Shown here one piece after another: positions 6,308 through 13,719 of a stretch of DNA of 64,000 nucleotides. The first letter of the stretch is position 1; each line of letters starts with the position of its first letter. The stretch lies in assembly GCA_023407175.1 (NCBI GenBank), contig JAEYMU010000043.1, positions 1-64,000 of the forward strand, in the 5' to 3' direction. The DNA comes from Bacillota bacterium (GTDB lineage Bacteria > Bacillota_A > Clostridia > Lachnospirales > Lachnospiraceae). A program made the position numbers and the translations under genes. The notes below the pieces were generated by a model. That model was not told the DNA's origin and made no database searches. It was given only the letters and a program-made list of their open reading frames with translations.

Positions 6308-6550
6308 ATGAAAAGAAAAATGAATATGAAGATGAAAGCATTTTATGCTGTTAGGTTTCGTGAATTGAGAGATTTTTATAAAAATTGTGAATTTTCTTTA
6401 GCTTTTGATATGGAGAGAGAAATACAGGCTTATAGTAGAGCTTTGGCACATGCAGGCATTATCACGCGAGAAGTAGAAAAGAAAATCAGTAATGTAGCTA
6501 TGGAAATGGCGATAAGCGGTAAATATATAAAGCCTGACAAGGCTGCTTGA
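6308..6550 (+). CDS. Small basic helical protein of unknown function (80 aa)
   Basis: AGAGGAGAGGG precedes ATG 6308. The product begins with a run of Lys and Met, then predicted helices with alternating charge. No membrane segment and no known family is recognised. It is the first gene after the repressor-controlled promoter, the position of an early gene in a prophage or plasmid. Confidence 0.6.
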   Translation: MKRKMNMKMKAFYAVRFRELRDFYKNCEFSLAFDMEREIQAYSRALAHAGIITREVEKKISNVAMEMAISGKYIKPDKAA

Positions 6551-6569
6551 ATAGAAGGGAGAGGGAAAA

Positions 6570-6773
6570 ATGACAAAGAAAGAAATGGTTAGTTATTTAA
6601 GGGCAGAATATTTTGAGCAAAAGCAAAAAATGGATGATATGAGAAAAGAATATAACAAGATGGAACATATGGACAGGATAGGCTTTTGCCTTAAGCTTAG
6701 TAAGCAGGAGGATATATATTATCATTTTTTCGTAGTTTGTAATGATTTGGGAGTAATAGCAAGCAATGAATAA
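6570..6773 (+). CDS. Small coiled-coil protein of unknown function (67 aa)
   Basis: GGGAGAGGG precedes ATG 6570, 19 bases after the previous stop. The N-terminal half is a Glu/Lys/Met-rich helix (KKEMVSYLRAEYFEQKQKM), likely coiled coil; the C-terminal half is hydrophobic but not membrane-like. No family is recognised. Confidence 0.6.
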   Translation: MTKKEMVSYLRAEYFEQKQKMDDMRKEYNKMEHMDRIGFCLKLSKQEDIYYHFFVVCNDLGVIASNE

Positions 6774-6775
6774 TT

Positions 6776-6856
6776 GAGGGTGCGGGGTTTGGCAAATAAA
6801 AACATGTGCTAGCCTATCGGATGCAGTTCCCCGCCCTCTTCAAAATAATAGGAGGG
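6776..6856 (+). ncRNA. Structured intergenic RNA element 1 with alternative ribosome-site pairing
   Basis: The outer stem GAGG.GCGGGG (6776-6787) pairs with CCCCGCCCTC (6829-6838). Inside, GGC at 6791-6793 can pair with GCC at 6812-6814, and the inner arm is short (AAC/GTT). CCCTC (6834-6838) is also complementary to GAGGG in the ribosome-binding site at 6852-6856, so the 3' arm has two exclusive partners. Elements of the same layout occur at 7071-7165 and 7709-7765. Confidence 0.5.
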
Positions 6857-6864
6857 TTTTAGTT

Positions 6865-7071
6865 ATGGCAGACTGGATACACTTAAAAAATTTGAATAAA
6901 GGTGATTTTTTTACTATTGGTTTAATAGATAGCCCTAAAAGCAATCAGGTGTATGTTAAATGTTATTATGATCGGACATTAAAAAAGTGGTTTTGTTATA
7001 AGTTTGATGATGTAACTGACGGTAGATTTTTTATACCGAATAGAATTGTAGGTTATGGATTTATATTTTAG
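6865..7071 (+). CDS. Small beta-rich protein of unknown function (68 aa)
   Basis: AGGAGGG lies eight bases before ATG 6865. The sequence alternates hydrophobic and aromatic residues with turns (KGDFFTIG, VYVKCYYD, KKWFCYKF), suggesting a small beta barrel. No family is recognised. Its ribosome site can be masked by RNA element 1, and its stop codon starts the 5' arm of element 2. Confidence 0.6.
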   Translation: MADWIHLKNLNKGDFFTIGLIDSPKSNQVYVKCYYDRTLKKWFCYKFDDVTDGRFFIPNRIVGYGFIF

Positions 7072-7165
7072 GGGCTGGGGTTCAGCAAACAAAAGCATTC
7101 GGCAGTATGAAAAAGCTATCGGCAGGTATCGAATGCTCCCCACCCTCTTCAAGATAACAGGAGGG
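7071..7165 (+). ncRNA. Structured intergenic RNA element 2 (pseudoknot-like) with alternative ribosome-site pairing
   Basis: Outer stem GGGG.TGGGG (7071-7080) pairs with CCCCACCC (7138-7145). An inner 8-bp stem AGCATTCG (7094-7101) / CGAATGCT (7130-7137) stacks directly on it. AGC (7084-7086) can pair with GCT (7115-7117) in the inner loop, forming a pseudoknot. ACCCTC (7142-7147) is complementary to GAGGGT of the downstream ribosome-binding site (7161-7166). The two pairings exclude each other, as in translational switches. Confidence 0.55.
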
Positions 7166-7169
7166 TAAA

Positions 7170-7469
7170 ATGAAAGCTAAGGTTTTGAAGATAGTAAATA
7201 AAATTTGTAATAATGAATTATGTGGTTGTCGCGGTCTTGCTGGAAACATGGAATATGTAGCCGAATTGTTTTCATTAAAGGGCATATCTTTTTCGGACAT
7301 AAAGGTAAATGAAGTTCCTTTGCACTGGCAGCGACAGGTCGTTATATTGTATACCGTATGTGAGACAGGCGAACACCGGGAATTATTCGCCGGGATTGGG
7401 TCTGATAATAAGTTTTATTTTAGGGATAGCCGAGACGAGGATCATTATAATTATTTAATTGAAGTATAG
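7170..7469 (+). CDS. Unknown 99-aa protein of the accessory operon
   Basis: AGGAGGG lies four bases before ATG 7170. The product has an N-terminal helix with Cys residues (CNNELCGC) and a C-terminal part rich in Asp, Arg and aromatic residues. No membrane segment, no recognised family. Its translation start is downstream of RNA element 2. The stop is followed after eight bases by the next start. Confidence 0.6.
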   Translation: MKAKVLKIVNKICNNELCGCRGLAGNMEYVAELFSLKGISFSDIKVNEVPLHWQRQVVILYTVCETGEHRELFAGIGSDNKFYFRDSRDEDHYNYLIEV

Positions 7470-7477
7470 GAGGGCGA

Positions 7478-7696
7478 ATGAGAAAAATATCTATTGGAGA
7501 TAAGGTTATATTTGAAAAGAGTTCGTATGGTTTGGTAGAGGGTATTGTAATTGATATAAAGTACATTCCTGGTCCATGGCGTGAGTATGCTGTAAGAAGT
7601 AAATATATAAATGGATTTAGGGGTGATGGAACTAGTATTGAACATGTTGAATGGTTTTGGAAGGGTGATCTTGTAAGGGCGGTTAATTTTAGGTAA
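7478..7696 (+). CDS. Small beta-rich, SH3/KOW-like protein of unknown function (72 aa)
   Basis: AGGAGGG overlaps the previous stop and lies three to four bases before ATG 7478. The pattern GDKVIFEKSSYGLVEGIVIDI followed by short strands suggests a small SH3-like barrel, but no family assignment is made. It is tightly coupled to the 7170-7469 gene, without an RNA element between them. Confidence 0.6.
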   Translation: MRKISIGDKVIFEKSSYGLVEGIVIDIKYIPGPWREYAVRSKYINGFRGDGTSIEHVEWFWKGDLVRAVNFR

Positions 7697-7708
7697 AGGT
7701 TAAATTAA

Positions 7709-7765
7709 GTGTGGGTTCAGCGCATATAAAAGAGGCTGTAGCGCTAGAACAAGCCTCTCCCACGC
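7709..7765 (+). ncRNA. Structured intergenic RNA element 3 (H-type pseudoknot)
   Basis: Outer stem GTGTGGG (7709-7715) pairs with CCCACGC (7759-7765). An inner stem AGAGGCT (7731-7737) / AGCCTCT (7752-7758) stacks on it. AGCGC (7719-7723) is fully complementary to GCGCT (7741-7745) in the inner loop, which makes an H-type pseudoknot. The TTCAGC-containing start and AAAA linker match element 2. Alternative pairing to the next ribosome site (GGGGG near 7797) is weaker here. Confidence 0.5.
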
Positions 7766-7807
7766 AATGAAACAAAATGGATAAAATGTTACATAAGGGG
7801 GTTTTGA

Positions 7808-8077
7808 ATGTTTGCTTCTCGTAAAGCTGAAAAGATAATTGTTAAGCAAATTAATGAATTGACATTTGATCGTGTACCTTTTAAGAAAACTGAAATATCA
7901 AATGCTATAAAGTGGTTTTACTGGCAGGGTACATTTTCAGAAAAGAAGTATTGTCGGCTTAATTCTCTTCTATCGAATAAATATGCATTATTGTATAATG
8001 AGTGGTTGCAAAAGTTATGTGATGATTGTGACCGGAATTATAGAGCTAATATGAAGAGATACGGTGTCGATGTGTAG
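7808..8077 (+). CDS. Unknown 89-aa protein, last gene of the accessory operon
   Basis: AAGGGGG lies seven bases before ATG 7808. The product is helical and basic with several Trp and Tyr (KWFYWQG) and a C-terminal Cys pair (LCDDCDRNY). No family is recognised. It is the last gene with the AT-rich small-gene character; the following convergent blaI-type gene marks the probable start of the chromosome backbone. Confidence 0.55.
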   Translation: MFASRKAEKIIVKQINELTFDRVPFKKTEISNAIKWFYWQGTFSEKKYCRLNSLLSNKYALLYNEWLQKLCDDCDRNYRANMKRYGVDV

Positions 8078-8125
8078 TATAGCAACTTAGGTTTTGCGAA
8101 TAGTTATATCTACAGACGAAACAAA

Positions 8126-8147
8126 AGCAGAGGTTAAAACCTCTGCT
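8126..8147 (-). terminator. Terminator of the BlaI-type gene
   Basis: AGCAGAGGTT and AACCTCTGCT form a 10-bp stem with a two-base loop. Read on the minus strand it is followed by TTTTGTTTC. The stem includes the last codons and stop of the 8134-8508 gene. Confidence 0.75.
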
Positions 8148-8508
8148 CTGCGATTATTCTTTGAAGTTCTAAAACCTCTGCTTTTGATAAGTCCTGTATT
8201 TTTAAATACTCTGTTAAAAAGGTACTTAATGATCCATTATATAATTTATTCAGCAAAACCTTAGTTTCTATTGCCTGAACTTTACGTTTTGATATTGCAG
8301 CCTTGCAAAGGAATCCCGGATCTTCGCGTTTGATTGCACCTTTTTCAATCAGACGCTTAATTACCGTATAGGTGGTATTTTTTTCCCAGCCGATGTATTC
8401 CTTTACAATCTTTGAAATATCCTTGGCGGCCAATACCTTATTTGACCATAATAATTCCATGATATTCAGCTCGCCCTCATGCAGACGTATTTCAGGTAAA
8501 TCTGCCAT
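8134..8508 (-). CDS. BlaI/MecI/CopY-family transcriptional repressor
   Basis: 124 residues with the winged-helix pattern of the family: LHEGELNIMELLWSN, AAKDISKIV, then WEKNTTYTVIKRLIEKGAIKRED as recognition helix and wing, and a C-terminal dimerisation helix region. Family members bind as dimers to palindromic operators and are usually inactivated by proteolysis through a BlaR/MecR membrane sensor. No such sensor gene is present beside it here, so it acts on a distant sensor or responds to another signal. It is transcribed toward the prophage-like element, and the two converge. Confidence 0.85.
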   Translation of the reverse strand: MADLPEIRLHEGELNIMELLWSNKVLAAKDISKIVKEYIGWEKNTTYTVIKRLIEKGAIKREDPGFLCKAAISKRKVQAIETKVLLNKLYNGSLSTFLTEYLKIQDLSKAEVLELQRIIAEQRF

Positions 8509-8835
8509 TATATTACACCCCTTTTACAAAATGCATTCTACCAATATAGAATTGATAAAAAATAGCCTATATTGCAGGCCTTTTTTAAATTATGTAATAG
8601 ATTCTATATTTGATTATTCATGATATGTTTTATATATTTATCGATATGTAATTTATTTACACATCAAATAATTTATGTATTTACTAAGTGTTACATTCGT
8701 AGAATAATTTGTAATTGTGGGTTGTTTTACATCTACATCGGTAGTCGTAATATGTATTTAATATACTATTATAATAGAACGGTTTTGTCAACTACTTTCT
8801 TAATAATTTCGTAAATATTTTGCCAAGATATAACA
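8509..8835. promoter_or_regulatory. AT-rich regulatory gap with candidate operators
   Basis: This gene-free stretch lies upstream of the BlaI-type gene and downstream of the DUF4143 gene. CAATATAG (8542-8549) and CTATATTG (8567-8574) form an inverted repeat, and CTATATTTG recurs at 8604-8612. They lie just ahead of the repressor gene and are candidate autoregulatory sites. No further gene or clear terminator was seen in the rest of the stretch. Confidence 0.35.
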
Positions 8836-10122
8836 TCAAATGCAAAATACAGCATAAATGGGAACATACTTTATATTACCCGAATACTCAAAATTTTTTG
8901 CTGATACTTTAATTGCATATGGATAATCATATTTTTGCTTAAATACACTTAAACTTTTTGACCTGGTATTCTGATCTGTAAAGATTTCTATTGGAATTAA
9001 ATTATTATCCTTGTAAATAATAAAATCAATTTTTGCAATGGAATCTGATTCCCAGAAGGCAAATGGATACTGATTTGCATGAAGTACCTGCGCCATATAA
9101 TTTTCCAGGAGTGCTCTGGCTGTTGATTGCTTTGAAAGCTGCTCATTCTCTTGTATTATTTTCGTATGTAATAGGCCGGTATCCATCAAATATAGTTTAA
9201 AGCCGGAATTGATTTCATCCTGAAATATATCTTTATAATCAGATGTCTCATTCGCCTTATCCAAGGACTCTTGACTGATACGGTTGCATTTTATCGCATA
9301 ATTGATTTCACCGAGCTGTTTTATCGCTTCCTTATACATGGAATGTGTAGTACCTTTTCTGATTAATCTATACTGAAATTTTTTGTTTTCCTTGATCAGT
9401 TGATGGCTCATACTGTCCATAACCTGCAGCATCTTGAAAGCATCCGCTTCACAGTAGTCTTTGATAATTCTGTCACGGAAGGCTCCTATTGCTATTCTAT
9501 GCTGTTCGGATACGTTTACGGTAGACGCCATGCTTAGAAATTCATTGATACTGCCAGGCATTCCGCCGATTTCAACATATTGATGATATAATCCCAGAAG
9601 CTCTTTATGTACGATATCAGGAAGCTTTGTATTATTGTTATAATGAGTCCGAATCAGATCGATATACCATTCATTGCCGGTAGCTCCCAAGAATTCATCA
9701 AACTCCAGCGGACTGACTGGTAATTCCCGAAGATCCTCCAGGTCCTTTACGGGACTGCTGGAAATGCAAATAATATATGGAAATGTTTCTCTTAGCTGTA
9801 TTATTTGAAGACCTTCTAAAGCCTCCCCAGCATAATTGATTTCATCCAAAATCAATACACCGGCATCCCTACTCTCCTCTTCTCCAATTCCAAAGTATTG
9901 CTTTAGCCTTTCCTCTGTTTCTTTCTCCTGACCAGGAACAAACAATCCTTTTTTCCTTGGATCACACTGAAAATTCAAGTAATAAATATGTTCAAAAAAG
10001 GCCTTTGCAAAATCATATACCAGATATGTTTTGCCCACGCCTTTTGCTCCGGTCAACAGGATTGGTTCTATCCCTCCTGCCTTTTTCCATTGTATTAATT
10101 TATCTATCACTTTTCTTGTCAA
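8836..10122 (-). CDS. AAA-type ATPase with DUF4143-like C-terminal domain
   Basis: 428 residues with TTG as start, AGGGG eight bases upstream. Walker A GAKGVGKT (25-32) and Walker B VLILDEI (about 106-112) mark the AAA domain. The C-terminal part (LYLMDTGLLHTKI, FWESDSIAKIDFIIY) has the restriction-endonuclease-like DUF4143 pattern. Proteins of this type are widespread in anaerobes and their role is not established; nucleic-acid or toxin-antitoxin-related functions have been proposed. It starts six bases after the rluD stop and may be co-transcribed with it. Confidence 0.82.
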   Translation of the reverse strand: MTRKVIDKLIQWKKAGGIEPILLTGAKGVGKTYLVYDFAKAFFEHIYYLNFQCDPRKKGLFVPGQEKETEERLKQYFGIGEEESRDAGVLILDEINYAGEALEGLQIIQLRETFPYIICISSSPVKDLEDLRELPVSPLEFDEFLGATGNEWYIDLIRTHYNNNTKLPDIVHKELLGLYHQYVEIGGMPGSINEFLSMASTVNVSEQHRIAIGAFRDRIIKDYCEADAFKMLQVMDSMSHQLIKENKKFQYRLIRKGTTHSMYKEAIKQLGEINYAIKCNRISQESLDKANETSDYKDIFQDEINSGFKLYLMDTGLLHTKIIQENEQLSKQSTARALLENYMAQVLHANQYPFAFWESDSIAKIDFIIYKDNNLIPIEIFTDQNTRSKSLSVFKQKYDYPYAIKVSAKNFEYSGNIKYVPIYAVFCI

Positions 10123-10127
10123 TGAAA

Positions 10128-11099
10128 TTACCCCTTGCGTCGTAATTTGTCTAAAGTTTCAGTAAAATATTCTGGCAACGGTGCCTGAAATTCAACATAT
10201 TTCTTTGAGGTCGGATGTATGAAGCCGAGCACTCCTGCATGTAAGGCTTGTCCCTCCAGATGAAATGAATCCTTAGCCGGGCCATATATGATATCACCGA
10301 TTAGCGGATGATGAATGCTTGCCATATGTACCCTGATTTGATGGGTTCGTCCCGTTTCCAGAGAGCATTCAATATAAGCATATTGTTTTCCTATATTATC
10401 CAGCACCTTATAATTTGTTGCCGCAGGTTTTCCGTTTTTATAGTTGACTGCCATTCTTTTGCGATCCCTAGGATCTCTTCCGATCGGAGCCTCAACTCTT
10501 CCGCTGTCGTCTTGAAAGCTACGGTAAACAAGTGCATAATATTTTCTCGTAATGGAATGAACCTTCAGCTGTTCCGCTATGAACTGATGGGCTTTGTCAT
10601 TTTTACAGGCTACCATAACTCCGGTGGTATCTCTGTCAATTCGATGTACGATACCCGGCCTAAGAACTCCATTGATACCGGATAATTCACCGCCGCAATG
10701 ATATAGCAGAGCGTTGACTAATGTTCCGGTGGTATGTCCGGCCGCCGGATGTACCACAAGCCCTTTCTGCTTATTTATAATAATAATGTCCTTATCCTCA
10801 TAAATAATGTTCAACGGGATATCCTCGGCGGCAATTTCCGCAGCCTTAGGTTCAGGGAGCATAATCCTTATCACAGATGCCGTCTTTACCTTCGTATTGG
10901 CCTTCACAGACTTATCATTCAGGAGTATCCTGCCCTCTTCTATCAGCTTTTGCAGATAGCTCCTGGAAAGCTCACTTTGTATGCTGGAAAGATATTTATC
11001 AATGCGAACCTCATGATAGGCTTCTTCCACGGTATATTCTGTAACCTGTTCCGCTGCTTCCATATCCTGATCATCATTATCCAGTATTTCTTCCTCCAT
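10128..11099 (-). CDS. rluD: RluD-family 23S rRNA pseudouridine synthase
   Basis: The start at 11099 (MEEEILDN) is chosen: AGAGAGGAT lies upstream and the longer frame to 11261 would run into lspA. The 323-residue product has an N-terminal S4 RNA-binding domain (RIDKYLSSIQSELSRSYLQKLI) and the catalytic motif HRIDRDTTG with the nucleophilic Asp, then GRTHQIRVH. Members convert uridines of 23S rRNA helix 69 or related sites to pseudouridine. The lspA-rluD pair is a common Firmicutes arrangement. RluD, RluC-like and YlyB members cannot be told apart from sequence reading alone. Confidence 0.9.
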   Translation of the reverse strand: MEEEILDNDDQDMEAAEQVTEYTVEEAYHEVRIDKYLSSIQSELSRSYLQKLIEEGRILLNDKSVKANTKVKTASVIRIMLPEPKAAEIAAEDIPLNIIYEDKDIIIINKQKGLVVHPAAGHTTGTLVNALLYHCGGELSGINGVLRPGIVHRIDRDTTGVMVACKNDKAHQFIAEQLKVHSITRKYYALVYRSFQDDSGRVEAPIGRDPRDRKRMAVNYKNGKPAATNYKVLDNIGKQYAYIECSLETGRTHQIRVHMASIHHPLIGDIIYGPAKDSFHLEGQALHAGVLGFIHPTSKKYVEFQAPLPEYFTETLDKLRRKG

Positions 11100-11127
11100 T
11101 GACAAACAATATCCTCTCTTTAATTTC

Positions 11128-11814
11128 TTAATCCCTGTTCTCCTGATCGGCAGTATCACCTTGCTCACTGATTTCATCAATATCCGATGTATTTTCATCC
11201 AGGAAATCATCTTTTCCACTATCTTTATCCGATGACTCTTCTTTCTCTGCTTCTTCCTCATCCGGATCGGAAACCTCTGTCACAATATCAGCGTTCTTGG
11301 GTTTTGTACTATTCTTTTTTCCGCGAAAACTCTTTCCCAGAAATGCAAAATCTTCATCCTTATAGTAAAACAAGGCAAGGAAAAACAGTACGAACGAGGA
11401 TACGGTCAGGCAGCTGTCCGCAAAATTGAACAGCGGAAAGTCGATAATTTCAAAATAGATAAAGTCAACTACATGCCCCAGGAAAAAGCGATCTATCATA
11501 TTGCCAATCGCTCCGGCCATCATAAATACAGCGAGCAGCTTAAGTATTTTATATTTTCTGCCCTCTGGTATTTTAAAATATAAGAAGACAATAATAACCA
11601 GAATAACCAGTGTAAAAATCCGAAGAAAATCAATCCGATTACTCATGATCCCCCACACGGCACCTGTATTCTCATGGTACTGCAAACTTAATACATCGGG
11701 AATAATGTCCAAAGGATCACTATTCATTAGGTTGCCTCTTACAAGATGCTTTGTCAGCTGGTCGATCCCGATCAGTACAATTAACAGAATCAGATGCTTG
11801 ATACGTTCTTTCAT
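11128..11814 (-). CDS. lspA: Lipoprotein signal peptidase II
   Basis: The start at 11814 (MKERIKH) has GGAGGG four bases upstream; the upstream in-frame Met at 11877 has none. The membrane enzyme cleaves prolipoproteins before the lipidated Cys. Four membrane helices and both catalytic aspartates are visible (GNMIDR and FNFADS). After the last helix comes an unusual tail of about 75 residues, very rich in Glu, Asp and Ser. LspA proteins are normally about 150-170 residues, so the 228-residue length is due to this acidic extension. Confidence 0.95.
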   Translation of the reverse strand: MKERIKHLILLIVLIGIDQLTKHLVRGNLMNSDPLDIIPDVLSLQYHENTGAVWGIMSNRIDFLRIFTLVILVIIVFLYFKIPEGRKYKILKLLAVFMMAGAIGNMIDRFFLGHVVDFIYFEIIDFPLFNFADSCLTVSSFVLFFLALFYYKDEDFAFLGKSFRGKKNSTKPKNADIVTEVSDPDEEEAEKEESSDKDSGKDDFLDENTSDIDEISEQGDTADQENRD

Positions 11815-11881
11815 ATACCCTCCATGTTTCTTACGTAGTTTTTGGATTTCGATCAATATAACCGGATGATTTATCATTATA

Positions 11882-12970
11882 TTACTTTAATATTGTAGTT
11901 ATAGAGGACAGCATTTCCTCCTTTGTTACAGTAGGATCGATGACCGCCTTTCCTGGTTCCTTTAATAGAATGAATTTTATCCGGTCAGAATCCATTTTCT
12001 TATCCAGCTTTGTAACTTCATAGACCTCGTCAGGATTAAGCCCCGCAGCGCTGACCGGCTGCCCAAACAGCCGGATTGTGGCAAGGATGTCCGTATACTG
12101 TTCCTGGCTCAGATAGCCTCGCATATAGGACAGATAGGAAGCCGCCGCCATTCCGATACATACACATTCTCCATGCAGTCTGGTTAAATTCATAAGCTTT
12201 TCAACTGAGTGGCCAATGGTATGTCCAAAGTTAAGCAATGCCCGTTCTCCCTTCTCCTTCGGGTCTGCCTCTACCACTGCCTTCTTTACCAGGCAGCTTT
12301 CATAAATCATGTCTTTCAGGACATCATATTGTTTCTTCTGGATTCCCTCATGGTTTTCCTTCAGCCAGTTATAGTATGCAAGATTCTTAATCAGGCCATG
12401 CTTGATGATTTCACCCATTCCAGAATAGAATTCCCGTTCCGATAAGGACATTAGGGTGTTCAGATTCATGTAGACTAATTTGGGCTGATGAAAGGCCCCT
12501 ACCATGTTTTTATAGGCTTTAAAATCCACTCCCGTCTTACCGCCGATACTGGAATCCACCATAGCTAACAAGGAGGTTGGCACCTGTACAAAGCGGATTC
12601 CTCTTAAGAAAGTAGCCGCTACAAAGCCTGTCAAATCTCCCACAACTCCTCCGCCCAGGGCCACCAGCACATCATTGCGGTCAAAGCCGGCCTGGATCAG
12701 CCTTTCATAGCATAGGCTGGCCGTGTCAAGATTTTTACTGGTTTCTCCTGCTGGAAAGGTATAATCATATACGAAAGGTGAAACCTCCCTAAGGGCTTTT
12801 TTCAGTTCTTCCAGATAATACCCTCCGACATTGGAGTCTGTTATAATCATCAATCTTCTGTTCTTCATCTCCAGGGAAATCAGCTTATCTGCAAGCTTCC
12901 CAAAATCTGGTTCAAACATAATATCATATGCCGGTTTATCTTCATAATTAATTGTTAGTATATTATTCAT
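11882..12970 (-). CDS. aroB: 3-dehydroquinate synthase
   Basis: 362 residues. The second enzyme of the shikimate pathway converts DAHP to 3-dehydroquinate with NAD and a divalent metal. GGGVVGDLTGF, the metal-ligand region (GEIIKHGLIK) and FGHTIGHSVE are visible. No ribosome-binding site can be seen: ATG 12970 follows the A/T run of a hairpin directly (12971-13009), so translation may be weak, coupled or leaderless. It lies upstream of lspA, with a four-base gap to the frame of that gene's longer version. Confidence 0.94.
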   Translation of the reverse strand: MNNILTINYEDKPAYDIMFEPDFGKLADKLISLEMKNRRLMIITDSNVGGYYLEELKKALREVSPFVYDYTFPAGETSKNLDTASLCYERLIQAGFDRNDVLVALGGGVVGDLTGFVAATFLRGIRFVQVPTSLLAMVDSSIGGKTGVDFKAYKNMVGAFHQPKLVYMNLNTLMSLSEREFYSGMGEIIKHGLIKNLAYYNWLKENHEGIQKKQYDVLKDMIYESCLVKKAVVEADPKEKGERALLNFGHTIGHSVEKLMNLTRLHGECVCIGMAAASYLSYMRGYLSQEQYTDILATIRLFGQPVSAAGLNPDEVYEVTKLDKKMDSDRIKFILLKEPGKAVIDPTVTKEEMLSSITTILK

Positions 12971-13009
12971 AAAAAATGCATAACCGCATCGATTCGGATG
13001 AGGTTATGC
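12971..13009 (-). terminator. Hairpin with T run between divIVA and aroB
   Basis: On the minus strand GCATAACC-T-CATC pairs with GATG-C-GGTTATGC around CGAATC, followed by ATTTTTT. This is a terminator shape just after the divIVA stop. The aroB start codon follows the T run with no spacing, which is unusual. Confidence 0.6.
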
Positions 13010-13016
13010 CATCCTC

Positions 13017-13676
13017 CTAATCCTTCATTGTAAAAAATTCAAATCCATCCTCTGTTTTATAGCTGACCGGTACGCTTTCCTCGGAAGGAAAATCAAATTT
13101 CAACTGATTTCTATCCTCCTGTACCTGCTGGGAAGCTTCCGGAAGCTCTGCATGCAGCTCCCTTGAATTCTCCTGGGATTTGCCGCCATCAAAAGCATTG
13201 TTATCCTTCTGATATGTAAAAGCCAGTGTGTCGGTCGAGAAGCTTTTGCTATTAAGCAGATCCTGCTGTGCTTTTATTAGATTTAGAAAATTAATCTTGA
13301 AGACATCATACTGCTGGACCAGATTTAATATTCTATGTTCATGCAGTTCAATCTGCTTCCTGGCGTCATTCAGTATCTGCAGCGCTTTTGCTTTCGCTTC
13401 CTTTTCTATGGCCTCCGCCTCTCTAAGGGCGGTTGCCCGTGTATCCTGGGCGGTTTTTTCTGCAAGCACCAAGGCTCTCTGAAGGGTTTTTTCAATGGAT
13501 TTATAATAGGCCAAAGCCTCATTTGCATCCTTGAGCTTTTGCTTTTGTTCTGCATTTTCCGCCTGGAGTGTGGCTAAATCAGAGGCTATATCCTGGAGGA
13601 ATTGTTCTACCTCCTTCTTGTCATAACCAAGACCGCTTTTAAACTGCCTGTCCTGTATTTCCGACGGTGTTATCAT
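13017..13676 (-). CDS. DivIVA-domain protein
   Basis: 219 residues. The N-terminus (MITPSEIQDRQFKSGLGYDKKEVEQFLQDI) has the DivIVA/GpsB membrane-curvature-binding signature, followed by a long coiled coil to about residue 140 and a polar C-terminal tail. DivIVA proteins mark cell poles and septa and recruit division or wall enzymes. It is first downstream of ylmH and sepF, the typical Firmicutes division cluster. The length fits DivIVA better than GpsB. Confidence 0.88.
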   Translation of the reverse strand: MITPSEIQDRQFKSGLGYDKKEVEQFLQDIASDLATLQAENAEQKQKLKDANEALAYYKSIEKTLQRALVLAEKTAQDTRATALREAEAIEKEAKAKALQILNDARKQIELHEHRILNLVQQYDVFKINFLNLIKAQQDLLNSKSFSTDTLAFTYQKDNNAFDGGKSQENSRELHAELPEASQQVQEDRNQLKFDFPSEESVPVSYKTEDGFEFFTMKD

Positions 13677-13719
13677 ATTTGGCTGTCAACCTCCCCGCAT
13701 CTTTTCTGCAATCTGCCTT

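Noticed and set aside
11100..11261. Longer N-terminus for the RluD-family protein
   Set aside because: It overlaps lspA coding sequence, reads as a basic non-family peptide and lacks a ribosome site.
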